A DNA stretch of 64,000 nucleotides from assembly GCA_018398585.1 (NCBI GenBank), contig JAGTTD010000018.1, positions 10,175,501 through 10,239,500 of the forward strand. The letters are read 5' to 3'. This document shows, piece by piece, positions 1-9,819 of this stretch; position 1 is the first letter of the stretch, and every line of letters begins with the position of its first letter. The notes under the pieces were generated by a model, which saw only the letters and a list, made by a program, of their open reading frames with translations, had not been told where the DNA came from and made no database searches. Position numbers and translations under genes: made by a program. The DNA comes from Simmondsia chinensis. Its lineage: Eukaryota > Streptophyta > Magnoliopsida > Caryophyllales > Simmondsiaceae.

Positions 1-18
1 CATCTTGTCAAAGTAAAA

Positions 19-1035
19 GTGTCGTCACTGAAGTCCATGAAAGATGCACTTTCTCCATTAATGAAAGCATTAGTGAGTGATCAATTATTGATACACCGTG
101 ATCCTGATATAAAAGTTGCAGTTGCCGCTTGCCTCGGCGAAATTATAAGAATTACAGCTCCAGATGCACCCTATGATGATGATCTGATGAAAAAGGTATT
201 TCAATTGATTGTGTCATGTTTTGAGAAATTATTTGACATGTCTAACAAATCCTACAACAAGAGAGTCGGGATTCTCGAAGTTATGACACTCTCAAGATAT
301 TGTTTAATGATGTTAGATCTTAAATATGATGCCTTGATTATGGAGATGTTTTAACACTTCTTTAAATCAATAAGGTACTTTTATGATGGCACCGTGTTTT
401 CTTTTATGGAGACGATGATGACATTGATCTTACATGAGAGTGATAATGTATCACCTGAGCTACTGTTATTCATCTTAAAGATTATCAAGAAAGGCAATAA
501 TGAAGTCTCATCCATTACTCAAACGCTTGCGAAAGGGGTAATCAAAAGAACAACTGAAAGACTCAAACCGTGCTATGCTTATTTGGTGGAATTTCATGGA
601 ATTTCTGTAGATGATTAAAGTAAAATTGTTGGTAATATATGTCCAATGGTGCCTACTATAATTGAACCCTTAGAATAGGTTGAGATTGAAGAAGTTTCAT
701 ATGATCATGAGGAATCAGCCCATGCAAATCATGAATCCGGGCAACAAAGTTATGAAGAGCAGCACTGCATTCGACTACAAGAGCCGAAAAAGGATTGCAA
801 CGAGGTAGTTCTTGCCAAACAAGATATGATAGTCGATGAGGTTGAGCACATTGATTTTGTTATTCCTATTGATGCTTACTTTGATCAAAAGACTCATTCC
901 CTAATCATGATGCTACATCAACAAGAAAGGATTTGGTCGATTTTTCATGTCGCGCCTCGCCTTGAAGATGTCGTTTTGGTACTTCATTCAATTCGTCCTA
1001 CCCCATTCCAAAACTCGAGGTCGAGTTTTTTGTAA
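19..1035 (+). pseudogene. PDS5-like sister-chromatid cohesion protein fragment (captured gene piece)
   Basis: The frame from 19 to about 645 reads as a HEAT-repeat segment typical of plant PDS5 cohesin cofactors; the key stretch is ITAPDAPYDDD at about residues 47-57, followed by a helix-rich segment containing SMET/FMET and a conserved leucine-rich part. PDS5 binds the cohesin ring in the nucleus and regulates sister-chromatid cohesion. Stops interrupt the frame at 352-354, 616-618 and 676-678, yet the open pieces (19-354, 394-618, 826-1035) all stay in the same frame, so this was one reading frame without frameshifts. No intron is visible over about 600 bp, which suggests an RNA-derived copy (inference). 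Residues encoded after about 680 (acidic, Glu/His-rich) are not recognised. The final stop lies only a few bases before the purine tract of the 3' LTR. Confidence 0.7.
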
Positions 1036-1046
1036 CCAGGGGAGAA

Positions 1047-1500
1047 TGATAGAGATAGAGGAGAAAAGATCAAGATGTAGATTTAGGATAATTATTAAGT
1101 ATTTTACTGTAGCACTGGGTTCGTCGTTGTTGTTGTTGTTGTTGTTGTTGTTGTATTAAGTATTTTACTGGTTGTAAATCCTATCAAGATTTAGGATATA
1201 TTATTAGCTAGGATTATTGTTAGGTTTCTTTGTTATTATCGTATTAGGATATTTAGGAGTTTATTTTCTTTTAAGATTCTATTTCCTTTTCTATAAATAC
1301 TTATGTGACCAAAGCCTATAGAGATCATTATACTATTGAATAAAAATTCAGTTCCTTCCTATTTTCTTAAGCACGGAGCTGCTTAAAGCTAAATACAGGG
1401 ATACTTAATCGGTTGGGCGCAAGCCTGTTCAACCGTCCTCCTAGGCACAGGGATGCTTAGAAACCCCTTGATTAGGCACAGGGATGCTTAATCTCTATCA
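1047..1500 (+). repeat. 3' LTR of the PDS5-carrying element
   Basis: 454 bp, TG...CA ends with the inverted match TGATAGAGA/TCTCTATCA. A TATA-like CTATAAATAC lies at 1291-1300. A short motif, CACAGGGATGCTTA, occurs twice near the 3' end (about 1446-1490). It contains a 44-bp tail-only insertion at 1110-1153 (listed separately). Confidence 0.75.
1110..1153 (+). mobile_element. 44-bp tail-only SINE/RTE insertion with 17-bp target duplication
   Basis: The 17 bp TATTAAGTATTTTACTG occur at 1093-1109 and again, identical, at 1154-1170. Between them lie 44 bp that read TAGCACTGGGTTCGTCG followed by about ten TTG units. This matches the terminal part of the SINE copies in this window (GGCACTGGGTATGTT). 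The layout is that of an extremely 5'-truncated retroposon rather than a simple microsatellite. Confidence 0.7.
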
Positions 1501-2386
1501 AATTTGGAATAGATTATTGATAGTTTATTAGTGACCTTTTCAGCAAGTCATGGCCTAATAAAGAAACTCCTAAACTTTGTGACATGCCTGAGTTAAAACA
1601 TCCATTGGGGAACGTGCTTTTCCAAAGATTGAGAAGGGTGCTTTTTGAGGAAAGTGCTCTCGAAAAACCATTTTTAGAAAAAAAGACAAACTTACCCTAC
1701 TAAAATCAAATATTATAAATTACCCTTCAAAAAAAGCAATTCTTTCTTTAATTAAATAATTTAATTATGTGTTAATATTGCAAATAAATTTTATAATTAT
1801 GTTTTAATTAAATATTTTTAATTATTCCTCAATTAATAAATAATTAAATAATTCACTTACATTTTAGTTAAATAAATTAATTATATTTTAGTTAAGTGAT
1901 TTAATTATTCTTTAAAATTATAAGCAAAATTTATTCTCCACCGTACTTAATATTATGGAAATAATTTTACAAAAATTTGTTCATACTTTCTTGTTTATTT
2001 ACCCTAAAAAATTATAAATAAGGTGGTATTCTAAATTAAATGAAAATTTATTTAAATAATTTAGCCTAACTCATCAAATTAATTTTTAATCAATAATAAA
2101 CTATGCCAATAATTGTAATAAATTATATATATTACACACATATTCTATAAAATAAAGAACTCTAAGTAATATTATTATATTGTTCCAAATGATTATTTTG
2201 CATCTCATAGCACTTAGAAAAGCAATTATCAAATAAAAAAGTTATCAAACACCTCAACCGTTTTACCCCATATATATCACAGAATTTTACAGCACAACTA
2301 CAGCTATATCACACTTTACAGCAATGCCTAATAGAGCCGGGATATGTGTATATCCTAGCTTAACCCACCAGATTCATTATTAACTC
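1501..2386. other. AT-rich spacer, no gene seen
   Basis: Strongly AT-rich DNA with many TTAATTA-type words and short open frames only. I see no coding similarity, RNA gene or clear element borders. Confidence 0.6.
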
Positions 2387-2394
2387 ACCATGAC

Positions 2395-2885
2395 TATGGA
2401 TGTATTTGAGCCAAGCCAAGACGAGCCCGATTCTGCCAGGCTTGGGGCTTGGATCTTTTGCATTAAGCTAGGCTCAAAACTCACAGAGCTCAGAAAGTTC
2501 AAGCTCGAGCTCAGCTCATCAAAGGCTTGGGGCTCAGCTCAGCGAGCTTCAAATTAAGCTTGCAATATGTCGACTCATTTAAGCTTAATCTAGACTCGTT
2601 TAAGCTCAAGCTTGGCTCATTTAGGCTCAAATTTTGCTTGATTGGACAATATTTTAAGCAAATATCTTATATTAAGAAACGCTCACTTAGGATCGTTTAG
2701 GCTCACAAGCCTACAAGCTCGAGCTTCACAAGGCTCGTGCTTGGCTCGATAAGTTAAACGAGCCGGCTCGGCTTGGCTCGATAAGCTAAACGAGCCGGCT
2801 CAGCTCGGCTCAGTTCGAGCACAAAGCAAGCTGAGCCTTTCCAGATTTATGCCGAGCCGGCTAGCTCGGCTCACTTACACCCCTA
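2395..2885. mobile_element. hAT-like MITE rich in GAGCC/GGCTC words
   Basis: 491 bp bounded by TATGGATGTA on the left and TTACACCCCTA on the right, a degenerate form of the TAGGGGTGTAA terminal inverted repeat. The flanks carry a near-identical 8-bp duplication (ACCATGAC at 2387-2394, ACTATGAC at 2886-2893), the size made by hAT transposases. The body is filled with GAGCTCGGCTCG-type words, so it can pair with itself extensively. It has no open frame and would need a transposase from elsewhere. Confidence 0.75.
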
Positions 2886-2893
2886 ACTATGAC

Positions 2894-3340
2894 TCCAAAT
2901 TTCAAGTAATAGAACTTTGTTGATGGTCCATGAAATTCACTCCATCTCTAACCTGCCCTGACTTATGAGTCCATATGTTCTTTTAACTATGTTTCATTTG
3001 ATTCATAAAAGCAGCAAACAGAAGACGTCCATGAAGCCTCTGTAAAAGAATCTCCCATCCAGGACTTGTATTCATAAAGGACCCATTTAGATGCACCATT
3101 GACCTCCATATCATTTAAACATCCCTGCTCCCCACATATGACCCGCGCATAACCACAGAGTGCAAAACAAACATCACCTGCCCCACAAAAGAGGCAGTAG
3201 AATGTGTGTTTAGAAATGAACGACCTTCTATGCGTCATCCACTAAATTTTGATTGTATAACCGTTATTCACCACAGGAAAAAATATAGCAGAATATATGA
3301 GTAATCAAATAAAACTGTACCAACATATGGTGATAAGCAC
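2894..3340. other. sequence 3' of visible GTPase exons; no exon recognised
   Basis: This should be intron 3 of the minus-strand GTPase gene, since the exon at 3394-3341 ends at a GT donor. An 83-codon minus frame at 3238-2987 exists, but its translation matches nothing I recognise and does not continue the GTPase. Confidence 0.4.
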
Positions 3341-3394
3341 CTGAAGAATGGAGTCCACTTCACGTATATGTGACAAGAATTTATTACCTAAACC
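3341..3394 (-). CDS. YchF/Obg-family GTPase, exon 3
   Basis: 54 bp, 18 codons, reading GLGNKFLSHIREVDSILQ, the segment that follows the G3 region in YchF proteins. It starts after an AG acceptor (complement of 3395-3396) and ends before a GT donor (complement of 3339-3340). Both borders are in phase 0 and join exactly to exon 2 (QGE then GLGN). The next expected exon, beginning with the VVRCFE-type segment, is not found down to position 1. The gene either continues left of the window behind inserted elements or is cut off. Confidence 0.85.
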
Positions 3395-3726
3395 CTGCAA
3401 TGAAGTTTAATCAGAATGAGGAGACAAGCTTTGGAGGTGAGTATGACAAACAATTATGCCAGCTTAAAAGAAGTAACATCAGTATATGGAATTGCCCCAT
3501 GCCTCCCCCACATTCTAGGGGCCCCTAAAACTCAGATCCTTAGTGTAACCCAAACCTGACTTTCTATTTTATAATTAATTTAATTAATATCTATCTGATG
3601 TCAACATACATGTAGGACACCATTTAAAATATCCATTGTGGGCCCTAAAACTCTCAGGATCAGCCTAATGGCTCAATTTCAAACATTATAACATAAGAGA
3701 GATATTGAGATGACTGAGGACTAGAC

Positions 3727-3915
3727 CTCCCCCTGGCTTGCTCCTTTCACAAGGCCAGCAATATCCACAAATTCTATAGAGGCCGAAACTGCTCTCTGAG
3801 ACTTGCTCAGATCAGAAAGCACTTGCAATCGGTGATCTGGAACTGCAACAGTCCCTACATTCGGTTCTATTGTACAGAAAGGAAAGTTAGCAGCTTGAGC
3901 CTTTCCATTTTCAAC
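3727..3915 (-). CDS. YchF/Obg-family GTPase, exon 2
   Basis: 189 bp, 63 codons, from [19 protein letters not shown] to [24 protein letters not shown] is the YchF switch I segment, and [14 protein letters not shown] is the G3 motif with the family's characteristic spacing. The acceptor AG is the complement of 3916-3917 and the donor GT the complement of 3725-3726. The reading frame is undamaged, so selection may still act on it. PDHRL replaces the more usual PDPRL, a minor change. YchF proteins are P-loop ATPases/GTPases linked to ribosomes and stress responses (family knowledge). Confidence 0.88.
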
Positions 3916-4147
3916 CTGCAAGGTTTTGTATCTCATTATATTGACATTTATAGAATCAACAAATAGGAAGATATGAATTTCACAAGGCTAACGCATATGA
4001 ATGTCACGTAAAAAGACTCATGCTTACACAGTAAAATGAAGGCAACTAGTTCTCATCAAAGAAAACTCAAACAAAATAACGTGAAACTAATGCACAAATT
4101 CGCCAAGCTCGATGTTTTATTATTTATTGAATTAAGAATTAAAGTAA

Positions 4148-5167
4148 GGTCCTGTTTGGAGCATGCCTGTAATGGGGCTTGAGACTGGAATTGGAGACCA
4201 AAATTTCAATTCTGTTGTTTGGTCTGCCCACTAGAATTGAAATTACAATTCCACTGCCCAATTACATGGAATTGGATTTTAACTAAAAATCATACATTCC
4301 AATTCCTTGGGGTGGGGGTAAGAAATTACAATTCCACATTACTTTCATTGACCTGAAACCCAAAATGACCCCACTTGATTAACCCAAACCCAAGATGACT
4401 CAGACCGAAAGACTTAGACACAACCTAAAATTGGACTTGAACCTCAAAATCACCCAACTCGAATGACTTGAACTTGAAATGACCGAAATAAACTTAACTC
4501 AAGTCCGAAGTGACACAATGCGATTGACAGAAAACTTGGGCTAACTCAAATCCAAAAAAATCAAACTACTCGACTTGAATATGATGTAAACAAGCTGAGC
4601 CGAAGTCAAAATGACCCGACCAAATCGATCCAAAACTTAGTGTGACCCAAACCCAAATGACCTGACCCATCTCAAACTCAGCCTAAAATGACTCGAAATT
4701 TAAAATGATACAACCCATGTCCCAAAACTAAGATGACTCAAGCTCGAAACGACATAAATCAACTCAAACCCGATTGATTCTAGGCTGAATCCCAAAAGAT
4801 CTAACCCGATTAACTGAAAATTTGAGATGACTTGAACACCAAATGATCCGACGCGATACTCGATCCAATTTGACTCGAAAATCGAAGAACTCGAACTCAA
4901 AGTGAATCGTTCCGACTATACTTGAACGCAATCTAAACCGCTCCAACCAAAATTCGACCGTAGCTGATCCAAACTCAAAATACTCCAACTCGATTTACCG
5001 AAAACCCGTGATGAGTCGAATCATTATGGAATTATAATCCAACGTCCAATTCCTTTGATGAACCAAACAATGGAAATTCAATTCCTTCAGAATTCCAATT
5101 CCACCAGAATTGGAATTGGAATTGCAACTCCACAATTCAATTCCAACTCCATGTGCCAAACAGAACC
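4148..5167. mobile_element. Tourist-like (PIF/Harbinger) element in GTPase intron 1
   Basis: 1,020 bp with terminal repeats GGTCCTGTTTGGAGCATG (left) and GGTTCTGTTTGGCACATGG (right, reverse strand), flanked by TAA at 4145-4147 and 5168-5170. The TAA duplication and the GGnCCTGTTTGG end are typical of Tourist/Harbinger elements. Just inside both ends the sequence is made of AATTGGAATT-type words. The middle (about 4350-5000) is a degenerate tandem repeat built on AAAATGACCCGAACTT-like units. No transposase frame is present, so it is non-autonomous. Confidence 0.75.
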
Positions 5168-5830
5168 TAAAGGGAAAAAAAAAAAAGGAAAAATTCTCTC
5201 TTTGACGGACAAAATAGGTAAATAGAAAAATAATCTAAGTATGTTTACAAAACCATGTCATAAAAATGTTAATCAAACCATCCATCATCACACAGTAGAG
5301 GATTCGAGGTGCAACAAACACATGATCACCCAATGCATGATCACACGCATTAGTACACAATGTTGGCTCTTACAAATCGATAGACCGCACAAAAACTTAG
5401 TGTGATAATTCATTGTCAAGAGTATTGTAGATTCAATGTAGCAAGCGTCATCTAGTGGGATAATGGCTGGTTGCTATTGTTGCAATGGCTCATACAAAAT
5501 TCAAAGCCACACCAATTGCGAAATGGCTGTCTTTAATTGTCTTTTTCATCAACTTAACATGAAGAGGATTCAAAAAGGAAGGAAAGCCAAAACTAAAGAA
5601 GAAAGGATGCCATAATTTGAAGGAAACAATGCTAAAACTGATTACAAAGGAGTAGAACTGTAGGCCATAGAACAGCATATATAGAAAAGCTTGGCCTAAT
5701 TTTTTGTATGGAAGAAAGAATGAGATAACAATATTTGATGAGAAACCTAAGTACCTGGTCTAAAAGTATAATTTGTTAGAATCACCCACAAAAACCAAAC
5801 CTTAAATCGAAATGCAAACACAAATACAAG

Positions 5831-5872
5831 TTTTTTTTTTTTTTTTTTTTTTGGGGGGGGGGGGGGGGGGGG
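5831..5872. repeat. homopolymer junction T22-G20
   Basis: 22 T followed directly by 20 G. No element border could be tied to it. The exact lengths should be treated as uncertain, since such runs are often misread or misassembled. Confidence 0.8.
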
Positions 5873-6047
5873 AATATCAAACTTTATATGGTTAGGTCGA
5901 AGCGTATGTCCACGGAAGGCAAGCAATGAAATTTACTATATAAACCGAAGAATACAACTGTGTTTCACTCACACTCTACTCTCTCGTTGTTTTTCTTCTT
6001 CTTGCTCTCCCCTATTACACTAGGCACAAGAAGACTCTACTGATAGG

Positions 6048-6377
6048 TGATGTAGTACAATCTAAGCGTTTCGGGAAGTACTAAATGAGAAGAATTTAAA
6101 ATTAATTAGGAGTCCTTTTTATTTAATTTTTATTCACTTTTAGTTTTAAATTTAGACGGGTCAAAGTTTATTTAGTCTAAAATTTCTAATTGGAATAGGA
6201 TTTTAATTTCTTTATCCTAGTTAGATTAGGATTAAACTTTTTTATCTTTTCTGGTTCAAGGCTCCTACTCTATAAATAGGACCCTTATGTACTTTATGAA
6301 GATATCTTTTAATGAAATAAAATTCAAAATTTGAGAGTTGAGTTAGAAATCATTATTTTTCCTTTTGTGCTGCATCA
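6048..6377 (+). mobile_element. solo LTR, 330 bp
   Basis: Begins TGATGTAGTAC and ends GTGCTGCATCA, a good inverted match, and is flanked by the perfect 5-bp duplication ATAGG (6043-6047 and 6378-6382). It carries a TATA box, TATAAATAGG at 6271-6280, and AATAAA-type signals near 6314, so it is in plus orientation, antisense to the GTPase gene in whose intron it lies. No internal retrotransposon sequence is present, which fits LTR-LTR recombination. Confidence 0.85.
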
Positions 6378-6382
6378 ATAGG

Positions 6383-8040
6383 CCACTCCATATGTAACAT
6401 TCCGAAATTCCAAGCATAACCATCAAAGCCTCAACAAATCCAACCACAGCTATGGCTATTAGGGAGACCATCAATCTCCACACTTAACATAATCACCTGT
6501 GAGCAACAGATTACTCAAGTTTATTGGATTCCCAAAATATGAGGTTCACTGCGGTGTCTTAAAACTATAGCAAATTTATTCTGTCTGTCTCTCCTTTTCA
6601 TTTTTGGATAAATACTATAAAGCCTCAGAAAGAGCCAAATATGTATCTGCATATATATTAACTAGAACAAAAGAATAGAAAGCTGCACTTAGAAACATAG
6701 CATGAACTCCTTCTTATACATTAACTTGAAGAAAAGTCAACTGAAGAAATCCTAACAAGAACCAAGAATATCAGGATTCTAGACCGAGATGATGTTAATA
6801 GCAATTTGGTTGGAAACTTTAACTAACATCCAACAACTTGTCATATTTCCTCGGATTGATAAGCAAAAAGATCAAAGAATCATATGGTCAAGCCCAAATT
6901 CTAGGATCCATAGATTTTGTTATTGATGATGGTTGTTTTATCTTAAATTTGCAAAACATGTGAAGCAAACTAGAATTTCATAAATGGCCAATCTTCACAT
7001 ATATCAAAACTTAAAAATACCCTATAATTTCATCAATACTGGTTCTATGGCATACAGTGGACAATCGCCAGTTCTCTTTATTTCTTATAGTTTTTTTAAT
7101 TTTCAATTGTTGTTCGCAAGTCCAAGCTATACATATGTAACGATGGAGTTCTGGAGAGAAAGCCAGTCAAGCATTCATTGGGGGCTAAGGGGTTTTCGAC
7201 TTGGAATCTCTTATCCTAGAACCTGAATCTTTGTAGTGCTTTTACCACTAAACCAAGGCCTCACTGACATTACACATGGAATGAATGAAAGTAAAACCAA
7301 TTTACCTTGCAATCACCACCACCAGCAGAAAGGACAACACTATCCAAATGCATTAACAGCTGTCTTGTCACTTGTCTAACCAACTATCCTAAAAGATCAA
7401 GCTGATAGGTAAAGGTCCAGAAATAATTTTATATGCTAGCCTCCTCATGTGAACGTCTATTGTGCTTGAAGCTTGACAAGCCACCACTTGTGCAAAAATT
7501 TTATCTAACATTGAGGGTGGGGCTATTTGTTAAATTATAAAATCATTCCTAAACCTTCTCCATCAGCTTAAGTTTTTGAGAAAGTTGGTTTCTTGACTGT
7601 AGCCAAGTTGACCAAGAGGTCATAGGATCGAATCCCAATAAGCCCCACTTTCAATATTATTAACTTAATTTAAGTACAAAGTATGAAGTAAGTATGTGCA
7701 ATACCAGTCCAAGAGACATTTGCATGAGAGGGGCATGCTAAAGGAAAAAAGCATTCATGAACCTTGTCTTATCAGCTTAAACTTTTAGGATAGTTGGTTT
7801 CCTCGGCACTTTTAAAGTTCAAACTCGCAACCTCTCAGTCAACCAAGCTCTAATACTAGGTTAAAGAATCAACTATCAAAAAGAACTTAAGCTGACAGAA
7901 GAAGACTTAGAAATGGTTTTCACAGTCTAACAGTCAGTGGCATAAAAGCAAACAATTTAAGGGCATTCAATGAAGAAGAGAATTAGCTTCAAAATGGAAA
8001 CCCAAAAATAAGATGAAACAGCAAGAATGAAAACACTCAC
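6383..8040. other. rest of GTPase intron 1; anonymous repeats
   Basis: No exon is seen. Two related stretches (about 7551-7640 and 7765-7850) share the words ATCAGCTTAA and AGTTGGTTTC and may be fragments of one interspersed repeat, but I could not define borders. Confidence 0.4.
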
Positions 8041-8247
8041 AACGGCGTTGAAGAGAGTGGATTTGCCCACATTAGGGAGGCCAACAATGCCGGCTTTTAA
8101 GCTCATACTGATTTTAGATGCAGAAGAAGAGACGCTCCTTCTGAGGATTACGAAATTGGAAAGGGTGTGTGTATTAGTGAGAAATGAAGACTTTGGAGGG
8201 AAACCCGAGAGAGCAGGCAGCAGCTGCTGGCATGCCATTCTCGCCAT
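8041..8247 (-). CDS. YchF/Obg-family GTPase, exon 1 (probable organelle form)
   Basis: 69 codons beginning MARMACQQLLP and ending LFNAV before a GTGAGT donor. The P-loop GLPNVGKST (G1) lies at about residues 57-65. The first 45 residues are rich in Ser, Thr, Arg and hydrophobics and nearly free of acidic residues, so they look like a chloroplast or mitochondrial transit peptide; the cytosolic OLA1 type lacks such an extension. An in-frame ATG upstream at 8352 exists, but the residues between look like a 5' leader, and a second ATG at 8238 is a possible alternative start. Joined to exons 2 and 3 this gives 150 codons of the N-terminal G domain. A full YchF protein has roughly 360-400 residues, so more than half is missing here. 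Intron 1 is 4.1 kb and filled with repeats. Confidence 0.85.
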
Positions 8248-8404
8248 TCTTGCTGCGCTGCGGATGGAGGGCGAGGGCGAGGGCGAGAAGGGCAAATGGT
8301 TTATCTTTATAATTTGTAAAATGGGAAATTTAGTGAGTGCGCTTCCATGCAATTTGTATGGTTAATATTAGATATTATCAAATACTTAGAGAGTTCAGAT
8401 CTTA

Positions 8405-8641
8405 AGGAACATACCCAGTGCCTCAAGGGCTCCTGCCTACGCAGGGTCTTGGGGGACGGATGTACGCAGCCTTCCCCCTTCAGAGTGTTAACCTGAAGAG
8501 AGGCTGTTTCCTAGTGCCCCCAACCTAAGGATAAGGACTTCCCAGGAGGTCACCCATCCTGGTACTACTCTCGCCTAAGCACGCTTAACTTCTGAGTTCT
8601 AATAGGATCCGGTAACAGTGTGTTGGTGCCCTCTTTGGTAC
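8405..8641 (-). mobile_element. 5S rRNA-headed SINE, copy 1
   Basis: Read on the minus strand, the 5' half (about 8615-8530) is clearly 5S rRNA-like: ACCGGATCC, then AAGTTAAGCGTGCTTAGGCG, then GGATGGGTGACCTCCTGGGA, i.e. the A-box and C-box of the 5S internal promoter. Next comes a middle part with GGAAACAGCCTCTC, then GGCTGCGTACATCC, then CAGGAGCCCTTGAGGCAC and GGGTATGTTCC. That last third is the same tail as on the RTE LINE at 13285-13372. It lies just upstream of the GTPase exon 1. Target duplications were not found, so the borders are approximate. Confidence 0.75.
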
Positions 8642-8765
8642 AAGAATTATCTAATATACATATACATGCATATAATTAAATGCGTGGAAGCCACGTCTGA
8701 ATATAAATCACAATATTGTGTATTGTGGGGTGAATCATACAATTCTTCGGAGCATATATAAACGG

Positions 8766-9520
8766 CTAGTCCCTAGCCCCAGCCCCTGCCCCTGCCCGTC
8801 TCACGTCATCCTCTCGCCGACGACGATAGGTCACCGGCCACCAGTGAGGCGAAAGTACGGCGACACCGCACTGCCGGCACAAGCTGCCCATCCATCCCCC
8901 AACGCCACCCCCACCACGGGACACCAACACCACCAACACCGACACCGCCCGACTGACACCCACGACCACCACACCATCCCCCCACGACCACCACACTCCA
9001 CCACCTCTCTCTCCCCTCCCCTCCCCCAATGACCTAGCATACCCCTTGAACAACACCACCTCTCTCTCTCCACCCCCCCCCCCCCCCCCCCAATGACTTG
9101 TCACCACCACCACCTCAAGGCTGACCCAAACCACCACCCTCTCCACCCCCACCCTCACCCTCACCCTCACCATCACCACTAGACCACAGACCCCTGACCA
9201 CCCCACCCTACCACTTACCACTTCGAACCCCACCCCACCGTCACACCAACCCCAACCCCCCCCCCCCCCCCCCCCACCCACCAACCAACCATCCCACCAC
9301 CACCAACCTTTGAACCCCACACCACCACCTCCACCGTTGAACCCCACCCCACTCCAAAAACACAATCCACTTCAACCCACCTTCCACTTCGAAACCCACC
9401 GCCACAACAAGCCACCACCACCAGCCCCAACAAATCCCCATCACGCACCACCACCACACCAACCCACCTCCCACTTCGAAGCCCACCGCTACACCAACCC
9501 AAGCGCTACCTCAAGGTAGC
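8766..9520 (+). repeat. C-rich, G-poor tract, probable 5' region of the RTE LINE
   Basis: About 750 bp of the plus strand made almost only of C, A and T: CCACCACC, CACCCTCACC and runs of C at 9068-9090 and 9258-9275. Long open frames on both strands (for example a Gly/Val/Trp-rich 199-codon minus frame) result from this composition and are not credible proteins. Its place before the LINE endonuclease frame suggests a LINE 5' leader, but no border proves it. Confidence 0.5.
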
Positions 9521-9819
9521 CTAGACCAGCACCCTTTCAAGTTCGAACTGCAGCCAACCAGCCGGGCCAGGTAAGTAAAAACTAGTCGGCCCCAAGTTCA
9601 AAATCTCCTCTTATTCTCTTCATTCAGGGCTCCTCATTGTTGTTTCTATTACTTGTGTTGGGTCTGCTTTATGCTTATCTCTTGTCTCTAGTGATTGTTT
9701 TGCGTGTGTAATCGTGACCAAGGACAGTTAGTGTATAAACTCTACTAGCAATGGAGCTTAAAACACTAGGCCATCTTTAAATGGGTTCGGTACGGGACGG
9801 AACAGGTCACCCAGTGAGG

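Larger units (their letters stand above)
1..1500 (+). mobile_element. LTR retrotransposon, 3' part, carrying a PDS5-like gene piece
   Basis: The right end of an LTR element enters the window from the left. A purine tract (about 1038-1046, AGGGGAGAA type) is followed at once by an LTR that begins TGATAGAGA and ends TCTCTATCA at 1500, a good terminal inverted match. The sequence before the purine tract is not recognisable gag or pol but a degraded coding frame with similarity to PDS5. The 5' LTR, primer binding site and any gag-pol lie outside the window, so autonomy and superfamily cannot be decided. The element lies to the 3' side of the visible GTPase exons, on the opposite strand, possibly inside one of that gene's later introns. 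Confidence 0.75.

Noticed and set aside
2987..3238. Minus frame of 83 codons as exon 4 of the GTPase
   Set aside because: Its reading does not match YchF sequence after LSHIREVDSILQ, and no protein family was recognised.
4350..5000. CRISPR-like or regulatory spaced repeat
   Set aside because: Units are contiguous and diverged, without regular unique spacers, inside a Tourist-like element in a plant genome.
8530..8615. A genuine 5S rRNA gene
   Set aside because: Single, diverged, fused to a SINE middle part and RTE tail; a second copy has the same fusion. No tandem 5S array or terminator.
8766..9502. Long minus-strand frames (up to 199 codons) rich in Gly, Val and Trp
   Set aside because: They result from the C-rich plus strand; low complexity, no domain, overlapping in several frames.
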